A model generated the notes under the pieces. That model saw only the letters and a program-made list of their open reading frames with translations, searched no databases and was not told where the DNA came from. From an uncultured Bacteroidales bacterium (GTDB taxonomy: Bacteria; Bacteroidota; Bacteroidia; Bacteroidales; Bacteroidaceae), in contig CACYBB010000029.1 of NCBI GenBank assembly GCA_902772585.1, forward strand, positions 1 to 33,366: a stretch of DNA of 33,366 nt. The letters are read 5' to 3'. Positions within the stretch are counted from its first letter, which is position 1; every line of letters starts with the position of its first letter. A program made the translations under genes and the position numbers. Of the stretch, positions 6,976 through 16,469 are shown in pieces.

Positions 6976-6991
6976 AACATAAAACAATCCG

Positions 6992-9367
6992 ATGAACGAA
7001 ATGACAACAAAGAAAAACAATCCTAAAAAACCACTCGCCCGGGGCAAGAAGCCCTTGATGAGCGAACTGTTGAAAGACACACGTAAGTACCTGGAACAGG
7101 CTCAGCAGACCGATGTAGAACCTCTGCGCCAGTTCCTATTCACTGAGCCCGAACGCCCACTTATCGCTATGGGGCATGGTGGATCTCACTCCTCTGCCGC
7201 TTATGCCGCACTCCTCTACGGAACCAACTGCAGCCTGGGCAAAGTAGTGACACCTTATCAGTGCAACTCCCTCTCCGACACAACGCTGCGCAACTCCAAA
7301 CTCCTCCTCATCAGCAAGTCGCTGATGAACCAAGACGCTGTGTACATCGCCGACCGCATGGCCAGCGTGAACCCGGAGCACAGTTGTTGCTTCACCATGC
7401 AACAGAAAGAGAACGACAACATGCGCCGCATGAAAAAAGTCTGCCCCGATGGCCTCATCAACCGTCCCTTCGATCTTCCTCACGGTTTCATTAGCGTGAA
7501 CGGCACGTTCGCCTATTTCTCCTTATTATATAAAGCCTTCACGGGCGATAGCGACTTCGTCGGCAGATTGGCCCTCTCCGACAATCTCGACGACAACTTC
7601 ACCTATCGCACTATCGATGGCACCGTCGCCCCACCCGACCTCAGCCAGATCTCACAATTCACGGTGCTCTATGGATCTTATGGCGAACCCGTAGCCCACA
7701 AGATGGAGAGCAACATGACCGAAGCAGGACTGGCCTCATGCATTATCTCCGACTTCCGCGATGAGTGTCACGGACGCTTCATGTCACTCTCCAACTTCAT
7801 CAAAAGCGACAAGCACCCGCAGACCGACTGTGCCCTCGTGGTTCTCGTTACCCCTCGCGAAGAAGCCCTCTGCAAAGATGTGCTCGAACGCATGCCGGGT
7901 CATCTGCCAGTCGTCATCATCCGCACCGACATCGACTCACCGTTGGGTTCTATCGACCTGCTATACAAGATGTGTATGTTCGTTGCCCATTACGGCGAAC
8001 AGGCGCTCGGCTCTAATCCCAACGATCCCCTGAACAAGGGTGGTATCGTGAAAGGTGCCCTGCGCGATGAAGCCCACTTCCAGGATGATTTCGCGCTCTA
8101 TGGTCCGCTCTCACTGACTGCCGGAACACCAGCCTATACCAATCGATTCAACCTCAACACCATCAGCAGTGGTATTGACATCCTGGGGATACATTTCGGT
8201 AATATCGAAGCCGCCAGTCTGATGGCCCATTTCGACGATAGTCCTGAAGCCGCCAAGGAACAGGCTAAGATCATCGTCCCCGAAAACGGATACCTCAACA
8301 ACCCTCAACACATCGTCAGCGACTTCCTGACATATCGCTACGGTAATCCTCATTATCGCAAACAGGAACTCGACCGCGATGGTGCCAAATGGTACGCCGA
8401 GTGGCAGAAATGGCTGCGCGGCGAGCCTGCCGACGTCAACTTGCTCAATAGTGCCTACATCAACTGGTTGGGTGGTTACCTCCGTTTCACCAAGACATCC
8501 GATGGTCACATCACTGTCGAACGAATGGAACGCTCCGCCCCAGAGCATCTCCCTCAGATTGGCCTCATCGGTGGCATCTGTGGTGAAGTGCTCGGCTCGA
8601 AATATGAACTTGAGAAAGACAAGCAGAAAGTGAAGAAACTCGCTGCCAAGAAAGAAATGAAAGTGCTGAAGAGCATGACCTATACCGACGACACGATCCT
8701 CTCGCTCGCCATCGCCAAGTGGCTCATGGACGATCCTGGGCACTCTGAAGACACGCTTATCGACCTCTTCAAACATTTCGCCACCCGTTATCAGGTGAAC
8801 TCCTTCGGTCGGAAATTCCAGAAATGGGTTAAAACTCCCGATCGTGCGCCATATGGTGCTTACTCCAACGGTAGCGCCATGCGAGTAGCCCCAGTAGCCT
8901 GGTATGCCCACTCGCTCGATGAATGTCTGGCCTTGGCGAAGACCACCGCCGAAGTCACTCACAACTCTCCTGAAGCCATCCGAGGTGCCCAGGCCGTCGC
9001 CACCGCCATCTATCTCAACCGCACAGGGTCGTCAAAAGACGACATCCGTTCGTACCTCGAGCAGACCTTCGGCTACAATCTCCATCGCACCACCGATGAG
9101 ATCCGTCCTGACTACGCCTTTGAGACCGCCTGCGACAAGAGCGTGCCCGAATCCATCATCTGCTTCCTCGAAGCGGAGTCGTTCATGGATGCCGTCATCC
9201 GCGCCATCTCCCTTGGTGGCGACACAGACACGATGGCCTGCATCACCGGTAACATCGCTGCCGCCACGATGCCCGTTCCCGAGGACATCGCCCTCGCCTG
9301 CTACGACAAACTCCCCCAGGAGCTCCGCGAGATCTTCAACAAGTGGAATAAACATTCATACATATAA
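6992..9367 (+). CDS. SIS-like domain fused to ADP-ribosylglycohydrolase (DraG/ARH family)
   Basis: A 791-residue protein with two parts. The N-terminal half has a phosphosugar-isomerase (SIS)-like look: PLIAMGHGGSHSSAAYAALL near residue 60 and KLLLISKSLMNQDAVYIADR near 105. The C-terminal 280 residues are an ADP-ribosylglycohydrolase: GGICGEVLGSKYE, TYTDDTILSLAIA near residue 565, GSAMRVAPVAWYA, AEVTHNSPEAIRGA and GGDTDTMACITGNI near 742. These supply the Asp pairs that bind two Mg ions and cleave ADP-ribose linkages. The ATG at 7001 is an alternative start, because the homologous leader of the next gene starts at that point. Third-position C is very frequent here, unlike the following nuclease genes. 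Substrate unknown. Confidence 0.85.
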   Translation: MNEMTTKKNNPKKPLARGKKPLMSELLKDTRKYLEQAQQTDVEPLRQFLFTEPERPLIAMGHGGSHSSAAYAALLYGTNCSLGKVVTPYQCNSLSDTTLRNSKLLLISKSLMNQDAVYIADRMASVNPEHSCCFTMQQKENDNMRRMKKVCPDGLINRPFDLPHGFISVNGTFAYFSLLYKAFTGDSDFVGRLALSDNLDDNFTYRTIDGTVAPPDLSQISQFTVLYGSYGEPVAHKMESNMTEAGLASCIISDFRDECHGRFMSLSNFIKSDKHPQTDCALVVLVTPREEALCKDVLERMPGHLPVVIIRTDIDSPLGSIDLLYKMCMFVAHYGEQALGSNPNDPLNKGGIVKGALRDEAHFQDDFALYGPLSLTAGTPAYTNRFNLNTISSGIDILGIHFGNIEAASLMAHFDDSPEAAKEQAKIIVPENGYLNNPQHIVSDFLTYRYGNPHYRKQELDRDGAKWYAEWQKWLRGEPADVNLLNSAYINWLGGYLRFTKTSDGHITVERMERSAPEHLPQIGLIGGICGEVLGSKYELEKDKQKVKKLAAKKEMKVLKSMTYTDDTILSLAIAKWLMDDPGHSEDTLIDLFKHFATRYQVNSFGRKFQKWVKTPDRAPYGAYSNGSAMRVAPVAWYAHSLDECLALAKTTAEVTHNSPEAIRGAQAVATAIYLNRTGSSKDDIRSYLEQTFGYNLHRTTDEIRPDYAFETACDKSVPESIICFLEAESFMDAVIRAISLGGDTDTMACITGNIAAATMPVPEDIALACYDKLPQELREIFNKWNKHSYI

Positions 9368-9394
9368 TTTGTTGCATATTTCAGAATAAAAATG

Positions 9395-9403
9395 TATATT
9401 TGC
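9395..9403 (+). promoter_or_regulatory. -7 promoter element of the AddB-like/AddA-like operon
   Basis: TATATTTGC lies 28 bp upstream of the ATG at 9432. An upstream ATG at 9423 opens only a 3-codon frame (MKI) that overlaps the real start. Confidence 0.6.
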
Positions 9404-9431
9404 AGCATAAACTAATAAATCCGATGAAGAT

Positions 9432-12086
9432 ATGACAATAATCTATTCACCAGAGTTTAACTCTACAAGCTACATCAACCTACAACAACGCCAAGGTCAA
9501 CTCCTTGGCTTGAAGGTTTGTGGCTCTACAGAATTGCTTTCCGAACTCGAACTGAGAGCAGGCATTGTTGCCTTGGAGCAATCCGAGCCCGAGCGTTTAG
9601 TTGCATTCCATGAATCATTAAGCAAGAATGTGGAAGGAACCATTTTCAAGAAGTCATTCATGACCGACGAAGTGGGCGTCGCTCGCCAATTGATGGCATG
9701 GACCGACAACCTGTTGATGGCAGGTTGGACACCAGACACCAAAGTCGATTCCGACAAACTCGAAGCATTAGCAAAGATTGTCAAAGGAGTTGCTGGAAAG
9801 CATGTGGCCCAGCGTTGGCAGGATCTTACTACCTATCTCAAAGATCATACCATCTTCGAGAAGGATGATGGGATTGAGGTCCATACTGAGAAGTTGATTC
9901 CTGCAGTAATCAAGTCTACACTTGAGCAATTGGCCAATCAGACAACCGTCAATTATGTGACGAATGAAGGTGATATGCCAACCGACTTCAAAGTCTATCA
10001 CTTTAAGACCCGCGATAAAGCCTATCAGTGGTATCTCTCCCAGCCAGATGCTATCAAGGACGTTGACGTAACCATCAGTAGCGACAACTGTATCCTCAAC
10101 GATATGGCCATTGCTATGGGAAAGCCTACTGTTAATTCTAAATCTCAGAACAGCAATCCCCAATTGCTGCAGCTTTTCAAGTTGGGAATGTCATTATTTT
10201 CCCGTCCTATTAATGTCTATAACCTCCTGTCCTATCTGCAGATTCCTGGAAATCCCTTAGGTGGCGTATCCTACAAGTTAGCACGTGTACTGGCAGATGA
10301 AGGTGGTATCAATGAAGCGTGGCAAAAGACCATTGATGAATATGATTTCACTGATGAGGACGACAAGGATAAACGTGACGAGAAGCTGGCATTCATCGAG
10401 ATGATCAAAAAGAACTACTCAACTGACAAAATCCTTGTGAGTGATGTTAGGACTTATACTGGGAAGTTGGCTCATTGGTGTGATCAGCAAATATATTCTG
10501 ATAAGGTAGATGACGAAAGGAAAGAACAACTCATCGCTTTAGCTTCTTTCTGCAGGTCGTTACTTGATATTCTTCCCAATGAAGGGTACATCTCGTCTGA
10601 TGAATTGAAAGGTCAAGTAGATGGTATTTATCGCCCACAGTCCTTCACCCACATGAAGGCACAGAAAGACGCTTTTGATGTTATTGCAGGTGTAACACAA
10701 TTAGCTGACTATGCGAAAAAGGTTTGTTGGTTAGGATGCGTGGGATGCGCCGCCCCTATATATCCTTTTGATTTCCTCAATACTTCTGAATGTGAGATGC
10801 TCAAACAAAATGGCATAACGATTCCTGCCAAATCCACTTTCTTTACGCAGCAGCATCAGATACAGATGGATGCATTAAGAAATGCAGGCAGTTTAATCCT
10901 TGTTACATGGGAATTTGATGGCAATGCGCGCCAGGAAGAACATCCATTGGTGACAGAGTTAAAGCAGCTGTATAAAGAAGAGTGGAACAATCGTTTTAAA
11001 GAAAATGAAGAACCCAATCTCCACCAAGAAGAAGGCAAGATCATCCATCTTGAGCCACAACCCAGTTATCAGCTCTCTAATGCGTTGGCTGGTCTTAAGC
11101 GTGATAAGGAGAGTCAGTCAAGTATCAATGCGCTGATCCAGCACCCATTCGACTATGCACTGAGTCATCTGCTCAAGCTCAATGAGCCCCAAGTTGGACA
11201 ACTCGCAGATCTTGATAACACCAAGGGACTAGTCGCCCACTTGTTCGTTAAGATGCTTGTTGATCAGTATGGCGAACAGATGCCCGATGAATACGACAAA
11301 CTGGATAAGGGCACTATTAACCATCTGATGGATGACGCCATCCAACAAACAGGTGCGATTCTCCTACTGCCAGAGTACAAACTAATACGCGAACAGTTTA
11401 AATCCATTCTTAAAGAAAGTGTATCCGTATTGGCAAGCATGATTCGAAAGCTTCATCTAAAACCAGTTGGTGGTGAAGTTGAGTTTGATGTCAACCTTGA
11501 AACCATCGGAGCTTTTGATGGAAGTATTGATATGGTATTAAAGAATGTTCAAGACGAGATTGTAATCTTTGACTTCAAATGGTCTGAAGGGAAATCATTC
11601 ATGACCAAGTTGGAAGAAAACAAGTCCATACAATTAGAGCTCTATAAGCAAGCCGCTAAAATACACTACGGTAAGAATGTAGCAGGTGTAGCCTATTATC
11701 TCTTTCCAAAGATGACATTATTCACTTCTGATTTCCCTGAGTCGGATCATATCCGTTTTGTGAAAGTCAAGACAGAAGCCAAGGACAGAAGGCTGGATAA
11801 GGAGATTCTGAATTCTTATGTTTATCGACGTTCGGAATTAGATGCCGGTTTCTTGGAAGAGAGTGAACTGGAAGAGATTGCAAAACTGGATTATAATACG
11901 AAAGCAGATCCGGACAAACCACTTTATCCACTTGATATCGCATACAAAACCAAAGATAAGAAAAGTTGTCCCTACGTACAAGCAGACAAACCGCCCTTTG
12001 TTAAGCAGAAGCCCAACTGGGACATACCCGAAGATTCAAAAGAAATCAAGACTACACACCCCATCTTAAAAGGAAGACTCGTATGA
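9432..12086 (+). CDS. AddB-like PD-(D/E)XK nuclease subunit
   Basis: An 884-residue protein, the likely partner of the downstream helicase-nuclease. The long N-terminal region shows no Walker A, as expected for AddB-like proteins that have lost ATPase function. The C-terminal nuclease is recognisable: FDGSIDMVLKNVQDEIVIFDFKWSEG near residues 695-720, followed by QLELYKQAAK near 737. AddB proteins of Bacillus type carry four cysteines for an iron-sulphur cluster around the nuclease; no such Cys cluster is visible here. The stop overlaps the next start by 4 bp (ATGA), indicating translational coupling. With its partner it would process double-stranded DNA ends for recombination, degrade foreign DNA, or both. 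Confidence 0.7.
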   Translation: MTIIYSPEFNSTSYINLQQRQGQLLGLKVCGSTELLSELELRAGIVALEQSEPERLVAFHESLSKNVEGTIFKKSFMTDEVGVARQLMAWTDNLLMAGWTPDTKVDSDKLEALAKIVKGVAGKHVAQRWQDLTTYLKDHTIFEKDDGIEVHTEKLIPAVIKSTLEQLANQTTVNYVTNEGDMPTDFKVYHFKTRDKAYQWYLSQPDAIKDVDVTISSDNCILNDMAIAMGKPTVNSKSQNSNPQLLQLFKLGMSLFSRPINVYNLLSYLQIPGNPLGGVSYKLARVLADEGGINEAWQKTIDEYDFTDEDDKDKRDEKLAFIEMIKKNYSTDKILVSDVRTYTGKLAHWCDQQIYSDKVDDERKEQLIALASFCRSLLDILPNEGYISSDELKGQVDGIYRPQSFTHMKAQKDAFDVIAGVTQLADYAKKVCWLGCVGCAAPIYPFDFLNTSECEMLKQNGITIPAKSTFFTQQHQIQMDALRNAGSLILVTWEFDGNARQEEHPLVTELKQLYKEEWNNRFKENEEPNLHQEEGKIIHLEPQPSYQLSNALAGLKRDKESQSSINALIQHPFDYALSHLLKLNEPQVGQLADLDNTKGLVAHLFVKMLVDQYGEQMPDEYDKLDKGTINHLMDDAIQQTGAILLLPEYKLIREQFKSILKESVSVLASMIRKLHLKPVGGEVEFDVNLETIGAFDGSIDMVLKNVQDEIVIFDFKWSEGKSFMTKLEENKSIQLELYKQAAKIHYGKNVAGVAYYLFPKMTLFTSDFPESDHIRFVKVKTEAKDRRLDKEILNSYVYRRSELDAGFLEESELEEIAKLDYNTKADPDKPLYPLDIAYKTKDKKSCPYVQADKPPFVKQKPNWDIPEDSKEIKTTHPILKGRLV

Positions 12087-15000
12087 AGAATATTCAATAT
12101 ATCAATGCCGGAGCCGGCTCTGGCAAGACAACAAGACTGACAGAAATCCTGTCTGAGAAACTTGGGAAGAGAGATTTCAAGCCCTCAGAGGTGATTCTCA
12201 CCACGTTTACAGAATTGGCCGCTTCTGAATTCAGGGAGAAATCGCGTGAACGTCTCTACAAAGACCATCATGCCGATGTGGCGGCAGAATTGAATTCTGC
12301 CACCATTGGCACAGTTCATTCTGTAGCATTAAGATTTATCCAGAAGTACTGGTATCTCATTGGCGTCTCTCCCGATATGAAGGTGATGTCAGATAACGAT
12401 CTTCAGGTCTATATCAGCGAATCACTGGGTGATTATGTGGATCTGGAAGAACTCGAATCTCTTCGCTCGTATTGTACTTATTTTGATTTAAGAGAGCAAA
12501 ACCAGCTCCAACTCGATTTTTGGAAAGACCACCTTCTTGACATCATTGACAAGGTCAACAACTACGATGTCGATATTGAACGAAGTAAAGCAGATAGTTG
12601 TCATGTCGTAGATCAAGTATATAACAGTAATACATCGCTCAACCGCGAGTTGCTTAACGCATTCACCCAGGCACTTGCCTCAAAAATTGATGGATACAGT
12701 CCCTCTGCGAAACCCAAAATTCAACCTATATTAGATGGCCTGAAAAACAAAACCGTTACCTATGCTACTATCGTGAAACTGTATAAGGAACTGACAAAAG
12801 ACAAGCCTTATATGGGAAAAGGGAATAGAATAGACCTGATTTCCATCATTGGTGATGATCAGTTTGATGCTCTGATTGACAACCTAAAAGCATACCAGAC
12901 ATCTTCAGTAGGCGATGATAGTCCTGGGGGTATGATGAAGAAGACGATAAACATCCTTTTCGGCATAGCCAAGGATTGGAAAGATGGTTTTAACGAATTT
13001 AAAGCTAAACGCCACATCATTGACTATAATGACATGGAACGCCTGTTTCTCGAATTACTTGGCAAACCTCAGGTCAAGAAAGAGATAGAAGGCACCTACA
13101 AGTTAATGATGGTGGATGAGTTCCAGGATTCCAGCCCCATACAATTGCAGATATTCAAGCTCCTCTCAGACTTGATGGAGCAAAGCTATTGGGTGGGTGA
13201 TCCCAAACAGAGCATCTACGGTTTCCGTGGAGCAGATGTAGAATTGGTCAACGAGATCACCAAGCAGTTCATGGATGAGCATAGGGATCCTGCGCTTAAC
13301 CTCACCTATGACAAGTTGCCCAAATCATGGCGCACCAGAGAGCCGTTGGTCAATCTTGCTACTGAGTGTTTTACTCGCGCGTTTGATGGTATTATCGACA
13401 AGAAAAACGTTGAACTCGAAGCTGCTCGTCAGGAATCGGATCAGTTCTCTTATCCCCTATCCCACTGGAACTGCTTTGCTCCTAACGCAGAAGCTTTTGT
13501 AGACAAAGTGGCTGATCGCATCAAACAGTTACTTGAAAGTAAAACCATTATTCAGATAAAAAACAAAAATGAGTTCCGTCCTATTCAGCCTGGAGATATT
13601 GCTGTTCTCTGCCTAAGGAACGATGAATGTAAGACCTTTGCCAAAGCGCTCAACAGCAAAGGAATTCCGGTCTGTTTCGTGAATGATGAAATCCTCCAGC
13701 AAACAGAAGTGCAACTGGTCTTTACGTTGCTGAAGTTTATGGTTGATCCATCCAACAAGCACGTCAGAGCAGATCTATTGCGACTTTTGGAAGATGTCCC
13801 AACACAAGATATCCTACAACAACGCTTGGACTATATTGTCAATTTATCAGATGACCATGACATCTGGTTGGAAGAAGACAATCTGATGATAAAGAAACTC
13901 TTGAAGTTCAAGCAAAAAGTCAGGAATCTGTCTGTCAGCGACCTGCTTGATAGCATCATCTATGGTTTAGCCCTTCCTGAAATAGTCGGGAAATGGGGAG
14001 ATGTAGATAATCGTCATCAGAATCTGCAGACGCTTTGTTCGTTGGCAAAGAAATATGATGAGCATTGTCTCCAGATGGGTATTGGCGCATCTGTCAGTGG
14101 CTTACTGACCTATCTTTCTTATGCAGAGATCGATAGTAAGATCGATAATGCCTCAGAAGCAGTGAAGGTATTAACCTACCATAAGTCCAAAGGACTGGAA
14201 TGGAATTACGTGATATTGTCTTCATTAAGCAATGATAGTCTTGACGACAACAAATTCACGAAAAAGAATTTCTGGGGTGTCCATGAGTTGCGCCATCCCG
14301 AACTCAATGAACAGTTTGGTTATTATATCCAATTCTTACCAGCTGTCGTCAGTGCCGGGAACACCAGTCTACCCCAGCCCATCATTGATGAATGTAAGAA
14401 ACTGGAGGTATATAACGCCTTAAAAGAAAAGGAGCGTAATGCGCTGCGCCACTTATTATATGTTGGTGTGACCAGAGCAAGGGATTATCTGACAACTCTG
14501 AGTCATCAGACATCCAAGGATGCGCTGCCAACACTCCATTGGATTAGGAATACAGGCATTTCTATAGGGGCGTTGGAAAACGGTGCGGTCAATCTGTGGA
14601 AGTATCATGAACTGACACCTTCGTATGAGGACATCTCAGGTTGTCCTGAAGCCATACCCACCATAGCAACGGATTTCTCTCGATACCAGTATCCTGAGAA
14701 CCCAGAGATTATGCGCGAGCCGAAGTATCTGTCTCCCAGCAAACTGCCCCAGATAGAGTTTGCGAAAGAAGATATTGAGATTCTTGAAGATCTCAAGTGC
14801 CGTATTCAACCTTACAATACGGATAGATATAATCAAGCGGCTGCAGGCACATGTATCCACAATATCTTTGCCGTCTACGACCCTACCCTTTCTCACGAGG
14901 AGAATGTGGAGAAGGCTACCAGCATTCGCAATGGCAACAACATGTACGAAATCATACCTGATGTTGACAAGGTCATTTCTTCCATCGAACATTTGTATGA

Positions 15001-15325
15001 CTGGTTGGAAGGCACTTATGGCAAAGCTTCGTCTATTAAGCATGAGGTGCCGTTCATTCAACCTCTACCTGGTCAGGTAGTACATGGAGAGATTGACTTA
15101 CTCTGGATGCTCAATGACTATGAGTGTGTGCTGATTGACTTCAAGAATTTCCCTGGTGACAAGGCAACCATCACGAACCCAAACCCTAAGAACGAGCATT
15201 ATGCAGGTCTCTATGCTTCTCAGCTCAAGGCTTATCGTGAAGTATTGCAAGCCTCTGGCCTCACAGTCAGAGACACGCTCATCTACTATTCCGTCATGGG
15301 CTGCGTCGTCAGACTCAATTTTTAG
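12083..15325 (+). CDS. AddA-like UvrD/Rep helicase-nuclease
   Basis: A 1080-residue superfamily 1 helicase with a C-terminal RecB-type nuclease. The helicase motifs are complete: Walker A INAGAGSGKTTRL (Lys15), Ia TTFTELAASEF, II MMVDEFQDSSPIQL near 345, III WVGDPKQSIYGFRGAD, IV KSWRTREPLV, V LTYHKSKGLEW and VI LLYVGVTRARDYL. The nuclease has HGEIDLLWML, VLIDFKNFPG and the QLKAYRE helix near the C-terminus. It overlaps the AddB-like gene by 4 bp. It is shorter than typical AddA of about 1200 residues. This may be the resident end-resection enzyme or an accessory copy with a defence role; the neighbourhood suits the latter but does not prove it. Confidence 0.88.
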   Translation: MKNIQYINAGAGSGKTTRLTEILSEKLGKRDFKPSEVILTTFTELAASEFREKSRERLYKDHHADVAAELNSATIGTVHSVALRFIQKYWYLIGVSPDMKVMSDNDLQVYISESLGDYVDLEELESLRSYCTYFDLREQNQLQLDFWKDHLLDIIDKVNNYDVDIERSKADSCHVVDQVYNSNTSLNRELLNAFTQALASKIDGYSPSAKPKIQPILDGLKNKTVTYATIVKLYKELTKDKPYMGKGNRIDLISIIGDDQFDALIDNLKAYQTSSVGDDSPGGMMKKTINILFGIAKDWKDGFNEFKAKRHIIDYNDMERLFLELLGKPQVKKEIEGTYKLMMVDEFQDSSPIQLQIFKLLSDLMEQSYWVGDPKQSIYGFRGADVELVNEITKQFMDEHRDPALNLTYDKLPKSWRTREPLVNLATECFTRAFDGIIDKKNVELEAARQESDQFSYPLSHWNCFAPNAEAFVDKVADRIKQLLESKTIIQIKNKNEFRPIQPGDIAVLCLRNDECKTFAKALNSKGIPVCFVNDEILQQTEVQLVFTLLKFMVDPSNKHVRADLLRLLEDVPTQDILQQRLDYIVNLSDDHDIWLEEDNLMIKKLLKFKQKVRNLSVSDLLDSIIYGLALPEIVGKWGDVDNRHQNLQTLCSLAKKYDEHCLQMGIGASVSGLLTYLSYAEIDSKIDNASEAVKVLTYHKSKGLEWNYVILSSLSNDSLDDNKFTKKNFWGVHELRHPELNEQFGYYIQFLPAVVSAGNTSLPQPIIDECKKLEVYNALKEKERNALRHLLYVGVTRARDYLTTLSHQTSKDALPTLHWIRNTGISIGALENGAVNLWKYHELTPSYEDISGCPEAIPTIATDFSRYQYPENPEIMREPKYLSPSKLPQIEFAKEDIEILEDLKCRIQPYNTDRYNQAAAGTCIHNIFAVYDPTLSHEENVEKATSIRNGNNMYEIIPDVDKVISSIEHLYDWLEGTYGKASSIKHEVPFIQPLPGQVVHGEIDLLWMLNDYECVLIDFKNFPGDKATITNPNPKNEHYAGLYASQLKAYREVLQASGLTVRDTLIYYSVMGCVVRLNF

Positions 15326-15347
15326 TTCCACCTAATTCATACATATT

Positions 15348-15896
15348 ATGGCACATCTATTAGCAATTAATGTTCCCGTGAAACGGGACCCGGCTTGGTC
15401 CGATTGGGCCAAAATGACGCGGGCAAAAATCAAATCAGCAGGAATCCCTGTCAGCAAGTGGCAATTGTTGTATTACCACATGACCATTCTGTTCCTCGAT
15501 GATGATGCATGCGCAGAAGCGTTCACCCCGGAATTCGCCAAGTTGGCGAAGGCCTGTCCCGCTCTACCGATGACCATCGATAAAATCGATGCCTTCACGG
15601 CGACCAATGGAGCCGAGCACATCATCTATCTGTCACCCACGAATGTCCCTGAGCAGATCCTCACACTCGCCAAGGATGCACGAATCCTGGCAGACGGTCT
15701 GAATGCCGACTACGACAAACGACTCTTCAAACCTCATATCACCTTTGGTCACGTACCAGCTGATAAGATGTCGCTCGAAGAGTTGCAGACCATCCTGCAA
15801 TCGCTGGAACAACCTGCGTTCCACTGTGTCATCAAAGAGGCCGAACATCGCTATCGCAGGCCCAATGGCACCATCAAGAACTGGAAACTACGTTGA
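15348..15896 (+). CDS. 2H phosphoesterase (2'-5' RNA ligase/cyclic phosphodiesterase superfamily)
   Basis: A 182-residue protein with the two H-x-T signatures of the 2H superfamily: YYHMTILFL (His44, Thr46) and FKPHITFGHV (His129, Thr131), spaced as expected. Such enzymes open cyclic phosphates or cleave 2'-5' linkages in RNA ends, oligoadenylates, or ADP-ribose 1'',2''-cyclic phosphate. It starts 22 bp after the AddA-like stop with no separate promoter visible, so it is probably the last gene of that operon, and a terminator follows at 15918. The tail NWKLR shares codons with the tail of the HAD protein at 17946. Confidence 0.85.
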   Translation: MAHLLAINVPVKRDPAWSDWAKMTRAKIKSAGIPVSKWQLLYYHMTILFLDDDACAEAFTPEFAKLAKACPALPMTIDKIDAFTATNGAEHIIYLSPTNVPEQILTLAKDARILADGLNADYDKRLFKPHITFGHVPADKMSLEELQTILQSLEQPAFHCVIKEAEHRYRRPNGTIKNWKLR

Positions 15897-15917
15897 TATG
15901 ATCATCCTGCGCTAACA

Positions 15918-15943
15918 GAGCAACCCTCACCGGTTGCTCTTTT
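15918..15943 (+). terminator. Rho-independent terminator after the AddAB-2H operon
   Basis: GAGCAACC (15918-15925) and GGTTGCTC (15932-15939) form a perfect 8-bp stem with a 6-nt loop, followed by a T-rich run. Confidence 0.85.
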
Positions 15944-15988
15944 TCATTTATACCTATAAAAAGCCGGCCTTAAATCACGGCAGTCGGC

Positions 15989-15997
15989 TAAATTTGT
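15989..15997 (+). promoter_or_regulatory. -7 promoter element of the lipoprotein gene
   Basis: TAAATTTGT fits TAnnTTTG and lies 22 bp upstream of the ATG at 16020. Confidence 0.45.
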
Positions 15998-16019
15998 CAC
16001 TAGAATCAGATAAACACTT

Positions 16020-16457
16020 ATGAATATGAAACAGCGGATATACAAATTGTTATGCTTGATAGCAGCCTTGTTCATCATGAGTTGCGAATGCCCCTATTTG
16101 TACGGAGAGAGTGATAGCGAGTATTATCGTCGCACAGGCTACGACCGGCTCACAGCCGATCTGCTTCCCGGCCTCTGGCAGTGCTATTACCCCATGATTG
16201 TGGGCAATGTTGAATTCAAGGAAGTACGCATGTTCTCCAATGGCAAGGCCGACATCATCATGGAGGCACGTGGCGGATCAGCCTACTACGCTGAGACTTT
16301 CAAGTGGCGCTATGACGGTAATTACATCACGTTCACCCAGGGTAACACCACCTACCAGTTCCAGATTACTGGTTTCCTGTCACCAGAACTCTACCTGCGT
16401 GACTCTCGTGGCAAGTACACCTGGGCCTACCGCCGAACCGAAGATTGTATTAAATAA
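16020..16457 (+). CDS. Small lipoprotein, lipocalin-like beta protein
   Basis: A 145-residue protein with a lipoprotein signal: basic start MNMKQRIYK, hydrophobic core LLCLIAALF and the lipobox-like IMSC with Cys22. It is probably anchored in the outer membrane. The mature part is beta-rich (GLWQCYYPMIVG, VRMFSNGKADIIMEA, FKWRYDGNYITFTQ), resembling small lipocalin-like or META-like domains in Bacteroidota. It is followed after 12 bp by a secreted BspA-like gene, probably in one transcript. No function can be named. Confidence 0.65.
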   Translation: MNMKQRIYKLLCLIAALFIMSCECPYLYGESDSEYYRRTGYDRLTADLLPGLWQCYYPMIVGNVEFKEVRMFSNGKADIIMEARGGSAYYAETFKWRYDGNYITFTQGNTTYQFQITGFLSPELYLRDSRGKYTWAYRRTEDCIK

Positions 16458-16469
16458 ACATTCAAACAT

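Noticed and set aside
8111-8962. Open frame of 283 codons on the minus strand inside the SIS-ARH gene
   Set aside because: The plus-strand gene has clear ADP-ribosylglycohydrolase motifs over the same bases; no promoter or domain supports the minus frame.
8904-9389. Pro/Ser/Thr-rich frame at the end of the SIS-ARH gene
   Set aside because: Low-complexity out-of-frame translation of the ARH catalytic region.
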